Source: Gemmatimonadota bacterium
GTDB lineage: Bacteria > JAAXHH01
DNA length: 43,755 nucleotides
Direction: 5' to 3'
Assembly (NCBI GenBank): GCA_009835325.1
Contig: VXWP01000002.1
Coordinates: forward strand, 1-43,755
This document shows positions 1 to 7,770 of this stretch, one piece after another. The notes beneath the pieces were generated by a model. That model worked only from the letters and a program-made list of their open reading frames with translations, had not been told where the DNA came from and did not search any database. Each line of letters begins with the position of its first letter. Positions within the stretch are counted from its first letter, which is position 1. Both the position numbers and the translations under genes were made by a program.

Positions 1-83
1 CCCCCCCCCGCCCCCCCCCCCCCCCCCCCACCCGCCCCCCCGCCCCGCCCGGCCGCCCCCCCGCTCCCCCCCCCCGCCGCCCG
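1..83. repeat. Poly-C low-complexity tract at window edge
   Basis: The first ~83 bases are almost only C with scattered G, A and T. No codon structure or regulatory motif is visible. It sits right at the window edge and stops abruptly where normal sequence begins. That pattern fits a poly-G read artefact or a collapsed contig end better than genomic DNA. Confidence 0.8.
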
Positions 84-93
84 GGAAGTAGGA

Positions 94-939
94 TTAGTCG
101 ATTTCGATCATAATACGACAGTGGTCACTCGAGCCCCACTTGTCTGGGTCGTTCAGGGCTCGGGTGGTGATGCCTTTGTGGAAACCCCGCGAAGCGAACA
201 CGTAGTCGAGTTGATGGCGGGCATTCTCAGGTTTTCTGGCGCGTACTGTGTAGTATGTAGGTACGTTCAACGTATCGGAGGTTAGTCCCTTTGGCGTAGG
301 GGTTTTTTTCACCCCATGTGGATATCGAGGCCCCAGGAATTCTAATCCAAGTCCGTCCATACGTTCGAATACAGTCTTGTCTCTCGTTGGTATCACTAAT
401 GCCGGGTCAGTACACTCGTAAATGGTATTGAGGTCCCCCGCTGCGATTATCCGGTGAGTAGTCGGATCATTGGAACCAATAAAGGCCGAGAGATCGGAGA
501 TGATCCGATGCGTAGACGCGTCCGAATAGCCGACACTCCATTTCGTAGGGGTAGATCTGTGCGGTTTCAACCACCGCGAATACATCGAAACTACGATGAA
601 AGGCTTCTGATCGTGGGGAATCACTCGCGCGGCGGAAATGGTACCGGCATCGCTGACGATCATCTCGTCGGGGGCAGCTGATTTGTAACGAGGAACAACT
701 CGCTTGAACCACTCAACCCCAACTCGGTCGGATAGTTTTACGACCAAAGGCCAACGATCGTAATCATCTAGGTAGTACCACTGGTCACTGGTCGTATTTG
801 ATCCCGTGTCGATCCGTGAGCGTAGATCCGGAGGTATCCTGCCAGCCTCCTGAATTAAACCGACGTCTGCATCCATTGCGAGCAGTTCGTCCCAGGGTGC
901 CTTGCTCTTACGGATATTCCAGCAAACGATTTTAATCAT
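94..939 (-). CDS. Endonuclease/exonuclease/phosphatase family protein
   Basis: 281-residue protein of the EEP (DNase I-like) metal-dependent phosphodiesterase fold. The family hydrolyses phosphodiester bonds in DNA, RNA, phospholipids or nucleotides; the substrate here cannot be told. Expected family residues are in order: CWNIR (N8), LIQEA (E31), AAGDLNT (D169, N171), HQLDYVFAS (D245) and GSSDH (D272, H273). No signal peptide or extra domain is seen, so it is probably cytoplasmic. I chose the ATG at 939 because the protein then begins directly with the first beta strand, and AAAAGG lies about 11 bases upstream; an in-frame ATG at 969 would add ten unlikely residues. A TATAGT -10 box (987-992) fits its promoter. 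Base composition is lower in GC than the rest of the window. Confidence 0.85.
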   Translation of the reverse strand: MIKIVCWNIRKSKAPWDELLAMDADVGLIQEAGRIPPDLRSRIDTGSNTTSDQWYYLDDYDRWPLVVKLSDRVGVEWFKRVVPRYKSAAPDEMIVSDAGTISAARVIPHDQKPFIVVSMYSRWLKPHRSTPTKWSVGYSDASTHRIISDLSAFIGSNDPTTHRIIAAGDLNTIYECTDPALVIPTRDKTVFERMDGLGLEFLGPRYPHGVKKTPTPKGLTSDTLNVPTYYTVRARKPENARHQLDYVFASRGFHKGITTRALNDPDKWGSSDHCRIMIEID

Positions 940-1031
940 GTTATCTGTAGCCTTTTCTCGAGATTGCATTCGTAATTGGAAACCATACTATACACGTAAT
1001 CAGGGCATGAACGACGCACGTTCGCTCTGGC

Positions 1032-1898
1032 TCAGAACCCATAGCGCATCGACACCCTGAATCCCTGCCCTCTTTGCATCGCCCAGGTTTCGGCGAGGTC
1101 TAGCTCCAGCGGTTCGCGGCTACCGTCCTTCCAGACGACCTGACCAATGGCTCTTTCGGTCTCCACGATTCCCCAATCCACGTATCGCCATGCAAGATCG
1201 AGCGTGATCTTGTCCGAAAGAGCCGTGGCCACACCGGCCGTGAGCATTACGGTGAAATCGACCCGCCTGCCGTCCGGAACGATGGTCTGCGTCCTGGGAA
1301 ATGTCATTAAGTAATCGCTGATATCGACATAGTGCAGTCCGGCGCCGGTTCCCGCGAACACGCGAAAAGGACCGTACGATGTGAGATCCATGTACGCGGC
1401 GACCGTGCCGGACGCGGACTGCAGGTCCGCCGATACGGACTGGAGCGCATCGGTCTGGAGGAAGTTGGCGGTTCCTTCGAAGGTGAAACTCGGTCGGTAG
1501 GAAAGGGACGTTTCCAAGCGCAGACCCGGTGTCGCGATGTATCCGAGGCCGATCTCGACACCTCCCGCCACGCCAAAATCACCCCGCGTACCTCTAGCGA
1601 TGCCGTTGCCCCCGGTTCCACACCCGTAGAGCGCCGCGGGAGACGTACTTAGACAATTCTTGTCCCCGAACCTGGTTTTCGAGGACAGATCGAGGCTCGC
1701 GCCGACCCGAAGGTATAGAGTGTTTTGGTAGGTGGCGGATTCGGTCGGCTCAGTTGCAGTATCAGTCTGACGCACATGGTCTCTACTTGAGATTGCAGTC
1801 CCTTGGGCGTCTACCGGTTCGATATCCATGGTGGCCAATGCCATAACCAGGATAGAGACCGTCCTGATCCTGATGGCTTTACGATGGTCGCCAGTCAT
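1032..1898 (-). CDS. Outer-membrane beta-barrel protein (porin-like)
   Basis: 288 residues. A signal peptide is visible: basic start (RKAIRIR), hydrophobic core around residues 14-24 and a likely cleavage site near VDAQG (about residue 32). The mature part alternates polar and hydrophobic residues in stretches typical of beta strands (for example LRLETSLSYRPSF, KITLDLAWRYVDWGI). It ends in SMRYGF: a final Phe with Tyr at -3, the usual BAM recognition signature. It probably sits in the outer membrane as a small barrel. No specific family can be named. AGAGG precedes the ATG. It lies upstream of the EEP gene on the same strand but 92 bases away, so co-transcription is uncertain. Confidence 0.75.
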   Translation of the reverse strand: MTGDHRKAIRIRTVSILVMALATMDIEPVDAQGTAISSRDHVRQTDTATEPTESATYQNTLYLRVGASLDLSSKTRFGDKNCLSTSPAALYGCGTGGNGIARGTRGDFGVAGGVEIGLGYIATPGLRLETSLSYRPSFTFEGTANFLQTDALQSVSADLQSASGTVAAYMDLTSYGPFRVFAGTGAGLHYVDISDYLMTFPRTQTIVPDGRRVDFTVMLTAGVATALSDKITLDLAWRYVDWGIVETERAIGQVVWKDGSREPLELDLAETWAMQRGQGFRVSMRYGF

Positions 1899-2053
1899 GT
1901 TCCTCTCGCTCTTTCATAATCATTTCATCAGATTTGATGGTGAAACGAGTAGGGATATCCTGCGTGAATCACACCGCATGTCCCGAATGGTGGTCTCCTG
2001 CACGTGTTCGATACTGATCTTGCACACATGATCGAACGAGGAGGACGGACTGC

Positions 2054-2164
2054 ATGAACCATCAAGGGGGTAGTAACGGTCAGTCAGGATCGATTGAATG
2101 CTGTGGGCAATGCGCGGATAGCCGTACCGACTCTCCTATGGGCTGCTGCAAGGTCAAACTGTGA
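2054..2164 (+). CDS. Possible 36-residue Cys-rich small ORF
   Basis: A short plus-strand reading frame begins with ATG at 2054 and stops with TGA at 2162-2164. It is preceded by a very strong Shine-Dalgarno-like GAGGAGGA (2038-2045) at 8 bases spacing. The product has five cysteines in 36 residues, arranged as CCGQC (16-20) and GCC (30-32), after a Gly/Ser/Gln-rich start. About 80 bases overlap the 3' end of higA on the other strand, so part of its sequence is dictated by higA. No homologue is recognised. It could be a metal-binding or peptide-type small protein, or chance. Confidence 0.22.
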   Translation: MNHQGGSNGQSGSIECCGQCADSRTDSPMGCCKVKL

Positions 2165-2389
2165 CTGCAGGTTGATCCAGAACAGTGGTTCCACGCCGAA
2201 CCAGTGACCGAAGCGCAAGGCCGTGTCCGCCGTAATCGACCGCTTACCTGAGATAATCTGGCTGATCCTGTTTGGCGGTACGTCAATCTGACGTGCGAAT
2301 TCCGATGGCACAACGCCCAATTCTTCGAGCTCGTCCTGAAGAATCTCGCCGGGATGAATGGTACGCAGGAGCATGATTCCATCCTCCAT
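2084..2389 (-). CDS. higA: HigA-type antitoxin, XRE-family HTH
   Basis: 101-residue antitoxin of the HigA/VapI group. It should bind and neutralise the HigB toxin encoded just upstream and repress the operon through its helix-turn-helix. Visible features are the family start HPGEIL, then the HTH region with EFARQIDVPPNRISQIISGK (residues 29-48) and the usual SITADTALRFGHWFGV segment. The gene starts 6 bases after the higB stop. ATG 2389 has GAGG 5 bases upstream; an alternative ATG at 2374 (MLLRTIHPGE) has GGAGGA at good spacing and matches family starts equally well. Translation is probably coupled to higB. Chromosomal HigBA systems are linked to stress response, plasmid or island maintenance and phage defence; which applies here is unknown. 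Confidence 0.9.
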   Translation of the reverse strand: MEDGIMLLRTIHPGEILQDELEELGVVPSEFARQIDVPPNRISQIISGKRSITADTALRFGHWFGVEPLFWINLQSQFDLAAAHRRVGTAIRALPTAFNRS

Positions 2390-2395
2390 GTTGCC

Positions 2396-2680
2396 TCAAT
2401 GATAATCTACAATTTCCACGTCTAACGGTCCCGGACTGTTACCGGGCCATCTGAAGCAGATTCGCCATTGATTGTTTATTCGAATTGAATACTGCCCTCT
2501 TCTCTTTCCACGGAGAGATTCCAAACGGTTGCTGGTCAGTGCTTTCAAGGTATTAAGCGATGGGGCAGCATTCAGAATCGAAAGTCTTTTCGCAGCCTGT
2601 TTTTCAAATCCCTGAAACGAAGCGGTGAATTCGCCACTGGCGAATCGCTCGGTCCTGCGATCCTTGTATCCAAGAATCAT
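2396..2680 (-). CDS. higB: HigB-type toxin (RelE superfamily mRNA interferase)
   Basis: 94-residue RelE/HigB toxin. The family cleaves mRNA on translating ribosomes. The sequence shows the family pattern: YKDRRTERF at the start, the central SLNTLKALTSNRLESLRG block and the C-terminal signature RGQYSIRINNQWRICFRW followed by VEIVDYH, with the conserved Arg/Tyr/His candidates. I chose ATG 2680 because HigB proteins begin close to this point; the longer frame from 2719 would start inside the operator palindrome. The promoter -10 box ends only 10 bases before this ATG, so the message is nearly leaderless. The toxin precedes the antitoxin, as is usual for higBA. Confidence 0.9.
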   Translation of the reverse strand: MILGYKDRRTERFASGEFTASFQGFEKQAAKRLSILNAAPSLNTLKALTSNRLESLRGKRRGQYSIRINNQWRICFRWPGNSPGPLDVEIVDYH

Positions 2681-2690
2681 AGCTGAAACC

Positions 2691-2719
2691 AAATTACATG
2701 AAATGACGATGTACGTCAA
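2691..2719 (-). promoter_or_regulatory. higBA promoter
   Basis: Read on the minus strand, TTGACG (2714-2719) and TAATTT (2691-2696) are separated by exactly 17 bases. The predicted start of transcription is near 2684, about four bases before the higB ATG at 2680. No Shine-Dalgarno fits in that space. Confidence 0.7.
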
Positions 2720-2732
2720 TCGTCATTTCATG
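2697..2732. promoter_or_regulatory. Perfect 14-bp inverted repeat, probable HigA operator
   Basis: CATGAAATGACGAT (2697-2710) and its exact reverse complement (2719-2732) flank the 8-base spacer GTACGTCA. The palindrome covers the -35 box and the whole -35/-10 spacer of the higBA promoter. HigA proteins repress their own operon by binding palindromes at the promoter, so this is the expected operator. Confidence 0.75.
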
Positions 2733-2807
2733 GAACCAGAGAACTAATTATCGACTCGAATCTACAATAGGTCAATTCAGAAGTCGATACAGGAATTTGT
2801 TAGTAAC

Positions 2808-3896
2808 CTACTTCAGAAAACACCCACTAACCTTCGCCTCGAAAGCCGCAATCTCCTCCGCACCTTCCAGTACACCGATCTCCAGGTGAAAATCGCGCAC
2901 TTCATCGGGCTCAATGTGCTGCAGGTAACCGTTCTTGCGGTTCCAGGCCCTTCCGAGCATGCTGACGTTGCCCGGCTCGATGCCGGTGACGTAGGTACCC
3001 CGGTGGAAATGCTGCCAGTGGGTGACGATGGGGATTTCCGCCTTGGGGAAGGACCAGTACAGGCCAAGGCCGAGGCGGTCGTTGATAAGTCCCACGCGGC
3101 ATTGGCCGCTGGCATCGGCCCTTGGATGCATGATGTAGACGTCGTCGTGCGCTTCGTTCACAGGCGCGGAGACCGAGGCATAGGTTTCGGGTCCTACTTC
3201 GCGGTCTTCAAGCCACTCGGTCGTCTTTTCGCTGTCGATGACGACGCGTGTGCCCTCGTCGAGGACGGGGAAACCGGGATTGCAATGATAGACGAACATC
3301 AGGGGTGAACGATCGACCGACTGGTTGTGTATCCGGTCGTGGATATGAAGCGACTTTTCGCCCAGGACCGTCGAAATCTCCCGGGTGAGTTCCAGGTTGG
3401 TGCCGAATACGACGGCTTCCCGGATCTTTCCGCGTACCTTAACGATGTAGTCGTCGCCGTCCCACTGGCCATCCGTGTGGACCTGCCGTGCCGGCAGGAA
3501 GGACAGGCGCCCGTGGAGGCCGAGTTCCTCGTTTTCTTCTTCGGGATCGGTCTCCGGATGCCCCGTGAACGTCATCCCGCAGCTCAGGACCAGCCCGCCG
3601 TAGAACCCGCGCATCCAGCCGTAGCCCTGCGGTTCGTAGAACGCTGGCCCTACGTCGCCCGTGTTGCCACGGAAGCAGAGCGACATGCCTTTGTAGTGGG
3701 CCGAGGCCACGTCAAGCGCCCGTCCCGGCAGCAGGGAGAAGCACAGGCCCGAGGCGTTGAATACCTCGATGAGATCGGCGCCCCGGTCGCTGCCTTCGCG
3801 CAGTTCACCGTACCGGGCGTGGGCGACCTGGCTCATGTCGCCGACGAGATCGAGCAGTTCCCTGCGTGTATACTCTTTTCCGAATAGACGTGCCAT
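2808..3896 (-). CDS. DUF4432 / aldose 1-epimerase-like protein
   Basis: 362-residue protein of the DUF4432 family, a galactose-mutarotase-like beta-sandwich fold that binds carbohydrate. Supporting segments are GRALDVASAHYKGMSLCFRG near the N-terminus, GGLVLSCGMTFTGHP, GLHGRLSFLPA, the central MFVYHCNPGFPVLDEG and the C-terminal HRGTYVTGIEPG. The YHCNPGFP and GIEPGN stretches are where the family's sugar-site His and Glu are expected. The reaction is not established for the family. AGGAAG lies 6 bases before ATG 3896; the GTG at 3902 lies directly on that site and is less likely. It is about 60 bases downstream of glnS and may be co-transcribed. Sugar-related genes elsewhere in the window fit a carbohydrate role. 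Confidence 0.85.
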   Translation of the reverse strand: MARLFGKEYTRRELLDLVGDMSQVAHARYGELREGSDRGADLIEVFNASGLCFSLLPGRALDVASAHYKGMSLCFRGNTGDVGPAFYEPQGYGWMRGFYGGLVLSCGMTFTGHPETDPEEENEELGLHGRLSFLPARQVHTDGQWDGDDYIVKVRGKIREAVVFGTNLELTREISTVLGEKSLHIHDRIHNQSVDRSPLMFVYHCNPGFPVLDEGTRVVIDSEKTTEWLEDREVGPETYASVSAPVNEAHDDVYIMHPRADASGQCRVGLINDRLGLGLYWSFPKAEIPIVTHWQHFHRGTYVTGIEPGNVSMLGRAWNRKNGYLQHIEPDEVRDFHLEIGVLEGAEEIAAFEAKVSGCFLK

Positions 3897-3956
3897 GGTC
3901 ACCTTCCTGGATGGAATCGTCTCTGAGAGTTGCGTGAACTCGTATCTATTTCTGTT

Positions 3957-5633
3957 CTACTTCTGCTGAATCTTTGCCCAGGTATCGCGCAGCGTGATCG
4001 TCCGGTTGAATACGGGGCTGTTGGTCTGTGTTTCGACGGCGTCGACGCAAAAGTAGCCCAGCCGCTCGAACTGGTAGTTCACGCCGGGTTCGGCTTCCGC
4101 CAGGCCGGGTTCGACCTTGCAGTCCGTGACGGTCTTGAGCGAATCAGGGTTCAACAGAGACCGGTCATCGTCGACTTCACCCGGGCGGGGATCCGGATCG
4201 CTGAAGAGCCGGTCGTAGAGGCGCACGGTGGCGTTCAGGGCGTGCGCGGCCGATACCCAGTGGATGGTGCCGCGTACTTTCCGGCCGTCCGGCGTGGTCC
4301 CGCCCCGGGATTCGGGATCGTAGGTGCAGAGCAGTTCGACCACTTGCCCGTCATCGTCTTTGATTACGTCCGTGCACGTGATGTAGTAACCGTAGCGCAG
4401 GCGGACTTCCCGGCCAGGCGCTAACCGGAAGAACTTACGGGGCGGATCTTCCATGAAGTCGTTTCGCTCGATGTATATCTCACGGGTAAAGGGCACCTGA
4501 CGCGTCCCCATGGCCTCGTCTTCCGGGTTGTTCACAGCTTCCATCTGCTCGGTGCGGTCGGTGGGGTAATTAGTGATCACGACTTTCAGCGGGTCCAGCA
4601 CGCCCATGACCCGGGGCGCACGCTTGTTCAGGTCCTCCCGGATGATGAAATCCGCCAGGGCCATGTCGATGAGATTGTGGTTCTTGGCCACGCCGACGCG
4701 GTCGCATAGGGTCCGGACGGCCTCGGGAGTGTATCCCCGGCGCCGCAGGCCGGACAGTGTGGGCATGCGGGGGTCGTCCCAGCCAGTAAGCACGCCTTCT
4801 TCGATGAGCGGCCGGTAGAAGCGCTTCGAAAGCACGGTGTGGGCCAGCGCAAGCGGCGCGAATTCAATCTGCTGGGGGTGGTAAACGTCCAGCCGATTCA
4901 GGATCCAGTCATAGAGCGGCCGGTTGTTTTCGAACTCCAGGGTGCAGAGCGAATGGGTGATGCCTTCGATGGAATCCGATAGGCAGTGAGTGAAGTCGTA
5001 CATGGGGTACACCCGCCACTTCTCCCCAGTGCGGTAATGATGAGCGTGCCGGATCCGGTACAGCACGGGATCGCGCATCGTCAGGTTCGGATGGGCCATG
5101 TCGATCCGGGCCCGCAGGACATGGGCGCCGTCCGGAAACTCCCCGGCCTGCATGCGTTCGAACAGGTCCCGGTTCTCCGCGGCCGTCCGGTCGCGGTACG
5201 GACTGTTCCGGCCCGGTTCCGTGGGCGTGCCCCGGTGATCCCGCATTTCCTCCCAGGTCAGGCTGTCCACATAGGCGTCGCCCTGGTCCACGAGTTGCAG
5301 CGCATAGTCGTACAGCTGATCGAAGTAATCGGAGGCGAAGTACAGACGATCTTCCCAGTCGAACCCAAGCCAATTGATGTCCCGCTTGATCCCCTCCACG
5401 AAGTCCACGTTCTCCGTTTCCGGATTCGAGTCGTCAAACCGGAGGTTGCACAGGCCGCCGTACGCTGCAGCCACGCCGAAATTCAGGCAGATCGACTTGG
5501 CATGGCCGATATGGAGATAACCGTTCGGCTCCGGGGGGAAACGGGTATGCACCTTGCCCCCGAACTTCCCGCTCTCCATGTCCGCGTCGATGATTTCGCG
5601 TATGAAATCCCTGTATGGTTTTTCGGTGCTCAT
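3957..5633 (-). CDS. glnS: Glutamine--tRNA ligase
   Basis: 558-residue cytoplasmic class I aminoacyl-tRNA synthetase that charges tRNA-Gln with glutamine using ATP. The E. coli enzyme is about 554 residues. The catalytic core shows [15 protein letters not shown] (HIGH at 41-44) and the GlnRS form of the KMSKS loop, [19 protein letters not shown] and [21 protein letters not shown] are also typical. The C-terminal anticodon-binding beta barrels are present. I start at ATG 5633 because it gives the normal N-terminus; the open frame continues upstream to 5768 with unrelated residues. Having GlnRS means tRNA-Gln can be charged directly rather than by the GatCAB route. Confidence 0.97.
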   Translation of the reverse strand: MSTEKPYRDFIREIIDADMESGKFGGKVHTRFPPEPNGYLHIGHAKSICLNFGVAAAYGGLCNLRFDDSNPETENVDFVEGIKRDINWLGFDWEDRLYFASDYFDQLYDYALQLVDQGDAYVDSLTWEEMRDHRGTPTEPGRNSPYRDRTAAENRDLFERMQAGEFPDGAHVLRARIDMAHPNLTMRDPVLYRIRHAHHYRTGEKWRVYPMYDFTHCLSDSIEGITHSLCTLEFENNRPLYDWILNRLDVYHPQQIEFAPLALAHTVLSKRFYRPLIEEGVLTGWDDPRMPTLSGLRRRGYTPEAVRTLCDRVGVAKNHNLIDMALADFIIREDLNKRAPRVMGVLDPLKVVITNYPTDRTEQMEAVNNPEDEAMGTRQVPFTREIYIERNDFMEDPPRKFFRLAPGREVRLRYGYYITCTDVIKDDDGQVVELLCTYDPESRGGTTPDGRKVRGTIHWVSAAHALNATVRLYDRLFSDPDPRPGEVDDDRSLLNPDSLKTVTDCKVEPGLAEAEPGVNYQFERLGYFCVDAVETQTNSPVFNRTITLRDTWAKIQQK

Positions 5634-5677
5634 AGGTACCTGATCCGGTTGCCGATGGGGCAGATTCAAGAGCGTGT

Positions 5678-5706
5678 AATATAGGACGTTATGGGGAAAA
5701 CGGCAA
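5678..5706 (-). promoter_or_regulatory. glnS promoter
   Basis: On the minus strand TTGCCG (5701-5706) and TATATT (5678-5683) are spaced by 17 bases, a near-consensus sigma70 promoter. Transcription would start near 5671, giving a leader of about 38 bases before the glnS ATG. Confidence 0.65.
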
Positions 5707-5739
5707 GGTGAAGATAGGGTGACTTGAGGCAGGATATCA

Positions 5740-5870
5740 TGGAGAATTTCGTTTGATGCTTGTTGCATTCTGACTTTAATACAGAACTAAACCGGCCCAC
5801 TATTATAGCCTGTATTAAATACAATCGCGGAATCATGCCTTATGAATGCCTGACTTTAATTGCGATTTTG
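5740..5870. repeat. AT-rich intergenic patch with direct and inverted repeats
   Basis: Between the methyltransferase and glnS, CTGACTTTAAT occurs twice, 80 bases apart (5770-5780 and 5850-5860). TTTAATACAG (5775-5784) is matched by its exact reverse complement at 5810-5819 with a 25-base loop. The patch is clearly richer in A/T than its surroundings. No gene is seen. It may be a remnant or a regulatory spacer. Confidence 0.5.
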
Positions 5871-5918
5871 TCGCGGTGTCGTAACAAACGAGAAAATCGA
5901 AAGCGACGCTATCGATTT

Positions 5919-6752
5919 TCACACTTTCGTCGCCCACGCCCCGATATGCGGCGGGATAACCACGGGGCGCTTTGCCGCGACGATTTCCTCCCGGACTCGC
6001 TGGGGAATGGTGTCGATGTCCACCTCTTCGGCGGTCGCGATCCCGTAGTGTTCCAGCAGTGGGACGACGCTTCGGAAGGAATTCGCGATGTACGAATACC
6101 CCGGCCAGTCGGCGGAACCGCCCAGCAGCATGCCCGCGTCAAGGGTCGGCTCGGGCAGGCCGGCCTCGATGAACACCTGGTGCAGGTCCAGTCCCATATT
6201 GGGATTCGCCCCGGAGCGCTCGAATACGTCGATGATCCAGTCGACCATCTGGCGCATGAGCGGAGTATCCTCGCCACTGTACGACTGTGTCATCGTGAAA
6301 TCGATCTCCTGGAAGACGACGAGGCCACGGGGGCGCAAGCGGGTTACAAGCTGCTTCAGCACAGCCACGGGATCGGGCAGGTACATGAGCACCAGCCTTC
6401 CGATCAGGGCGTCGAAATCGCCGCCAAGTTCCAGGGTATGTACGTCGCCGGAACGGAACTCCACGTTGCGGTGCCCCGCCTGCCGGACCCGTTCCCGGGC
6501 GGTCTCCAGGATCTCCGGATTCATATCCACCCCGATGACTTCCCCTTCCGGACCCACGAGTTCCGCCGCGATCAGCGCCACGTCACCCGCGCCGCTTCCG
6601 ATGTCGAGGACCCGCATGCCCCGTGCAAGGCCGGCCGACTTCAGAAACCGCTCCGTGATCGGTCTGAGTAGCCGGGACTGCTCGATCAGGCGTTCCGTCT
6701 CCTCGTCGCTGCGTCCCATCGTGTATTTCCGATCGCGGTCTTGATCTGCCAT
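5919..6752 (-). CDS. Class I SAM-dependent methyltransferase
   Basis: 277-residue methyltransferase with a Rossmann-like core. Motif I is VLDIGSGAGD (48-57), followed by EVIGVDMNPEIL with the acidic residue that binds the SAM ribose, then VEFRSGDVHTL and the DALIGRLVLMYLPDP motif IV region. The layout resembles UbiE/Methyltransf_11 small-molecule methyltransferases. The substrate cannot be told; the C-terminal ~100 residues, probably the substrate lid, are family-specific. The start at 6752 has AGGAGAAG upstream at good spacing; the frame from 6794 adds residues without a ribosome site. It lies 285 bases upstream of glnS and is probably a separate unit. Confidence 0.85.
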   Translation of the reverse strand: MADQDRDRKYTMGRSDEETERLIEQSRLLRPITERFLKSAGLARGMRVLDIGSGAGDVALIAAELVGPEGEVIGVDMNPEILETARERVRQAGHRNVEFRSGDVHTLELGGDFDALIGRLVLMYLPDPVAVLKQLVTRLRPRGLVVFQEIDFTMTQSYSGEDTPLMRQMVDWIIDVFERSGANPNMGLDLHQVFIEAGLPEPTLDAGMLLGGSADWPGYSYIANSFRSVVPLLEHYGIATAEEVDIDTIPQRVREEIVAAKRPVVIPPHIGAWATKV

Positions 6753-6831
6753 TTCAGATACTTCTCCTTTCCATTCTTCTATTTGCACATACATACGCTG
6801 GTTTGGACTCGTCCGCTCGCAAATCGTTCAA

Positions 6832-6858
6832 ATTGTAAACTATAACGCCACCCGTCAA
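6832..6858 (-). promoter_or_regulatory. Possible promoter of the methyltransferase gene
   Basis: On the minus strand TTGACG (6853-6858) and TACAAT (6832-6837) are 15 bases apart. Both boxes match consensus well but the spacing is short. The leader would be about 75 bases. Confidence 0.4.
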
Positions 6859-6941
6859 CGCTTTTGAGTAGCGCGTACCGTTTACGTTTCGTTCAAATCT
6901 GGAGAACAGACTGTTCGGCCACATCGACGCCTACACCACCA

Positions 6942-7766
6942 CTACTCCTTCACCGCCCCCAGCGTGATTCCCTGCACGAACTCCCGCTGCATCGCGAGGA
7001 ACAGGGCCATGATGGGCAGGATGGACAGCAGCGTACCGGCCATGAGCATGCCGTACTCCTGCCGGTAGACGCCCACCAGGCTGGCCAGGCCGAGGGGCAG
7101 GGTGTACTTGGCGGCGTCCCGCAGCACGATCATGGGCCAGAGAAACTCGTTCCAGGCCCCCAGGAACCCAAAGATGCTCAGGGCGCCCATGGCCGGCTTC
7201 ACGGCCGGAATGATGACGCGCCAATAGATGCCGAATTCGGAGGTGCCGTCGATCCGTGCCGCATCGAGCAGGTCCGATGGCACGCCGAGGATGAACTGCC
7301 GCATGAGGAACACGCCGAAGCCGCTGGATGCCAGGTAGGGCAGGATCACGCCCTGGTAGGTGTCGAGCCACCCGAACTTGTACAACAGGGTGAACAGGGG
7401 CACCAGCACCAGGTGAAAGGGGATCATCATGGAGGCGAGAACGATGGCGAACAGGACGCCGCGGCCCCGGAACGAGTACTTGGCGAAGGCGAATCCGCCC
7501 ATGGTGGCGATGGCGAGGAGCAACAGCGTGTGCGAAGTGGCCAGGAAGGTGCTGTTGACGACGTACTGGATGATCGGCATTTCCTGAAACAGCCGGGTGA
7601 AATTCTCGAGCGTGGGGTCCTGGGGCAGAAAGGTGGGCGGGTAGGAGAAGATCTCGCCCGACGGCTTGAAGGAAGCCGAAACCACCCAGAACAGCGGCGT
7701 CAGGACCAGGACGGTCAGCAGGATCAGGAGCACATAGGTGATGGTGGTGCGAACCGGGTTTCTCAT
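6942..7766 (-). CDS. Carbohydrate ABC transporter permease (MalG type)
   Basis: 274-residue inner-membrane permease of the CUT1 family. About six membrane segments are visible, starting with TYVLLILLTVLVLTPLFWVV. The EAA loop that docks the ATPase is present as DAARIDGTSEFGIYWRVIIP (about residues 168-187). The C-terminus REFVQGITLGAVKE is typical of MalG/UgpE-like subunits. It pairs with the permease encoded 4 bases upstream. It is the last gene of a six-gene operon. No ABC ATPase lies in the operon or the window, so a shared MsmK/UgpC-type ATPase encoded elsewhere is likely. The substrate is probably a sugar or sugar derivative. Confidence 0.93.
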   Translation of the reverse strand: MRNPVRTTITYVLLILLTVLVLTPLFWVVSASFKPSGEIFSYPPTFLPQDPTLENFTRLFQEMPIIQYVVNSTFLATSHTLLLLAIATMGGFAFAKYSFRGRGVLFAIVLASMMIPFHLVLVPLFTLLYKFGWLDTYQGVILPYLASSGFGVFLMRQFILGVPSDLLDAARIDGTSEFGIYWRVIIPAVKPAMGALSIFGFLGAWNEFLWPMIVLRDAAKYTLPLGLASLVGVYRQEYGMLMAGTLLSILPIMALFLAMQREFVQGITLGAVKE

Positions 7767-7770
7767 GGTG

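Noticed and set aside
5634-5918. Searched for a T-box or other RNA switch before glnS
   Set aside because: The predicted leader is only about 38 bases and holds no T-box bulge or terminator/antiterminator pair.
6904-6916. Perfect palindrome GAACAGACTGTTC after the ABC operon, considered as a LexA box or terminator
   Set aside because: Half-site spacing is one base more than the Gram-positive LexA consensus, no SOS gene is near, and no T-run follows on either strand. A short palindrome by chance is more likely.
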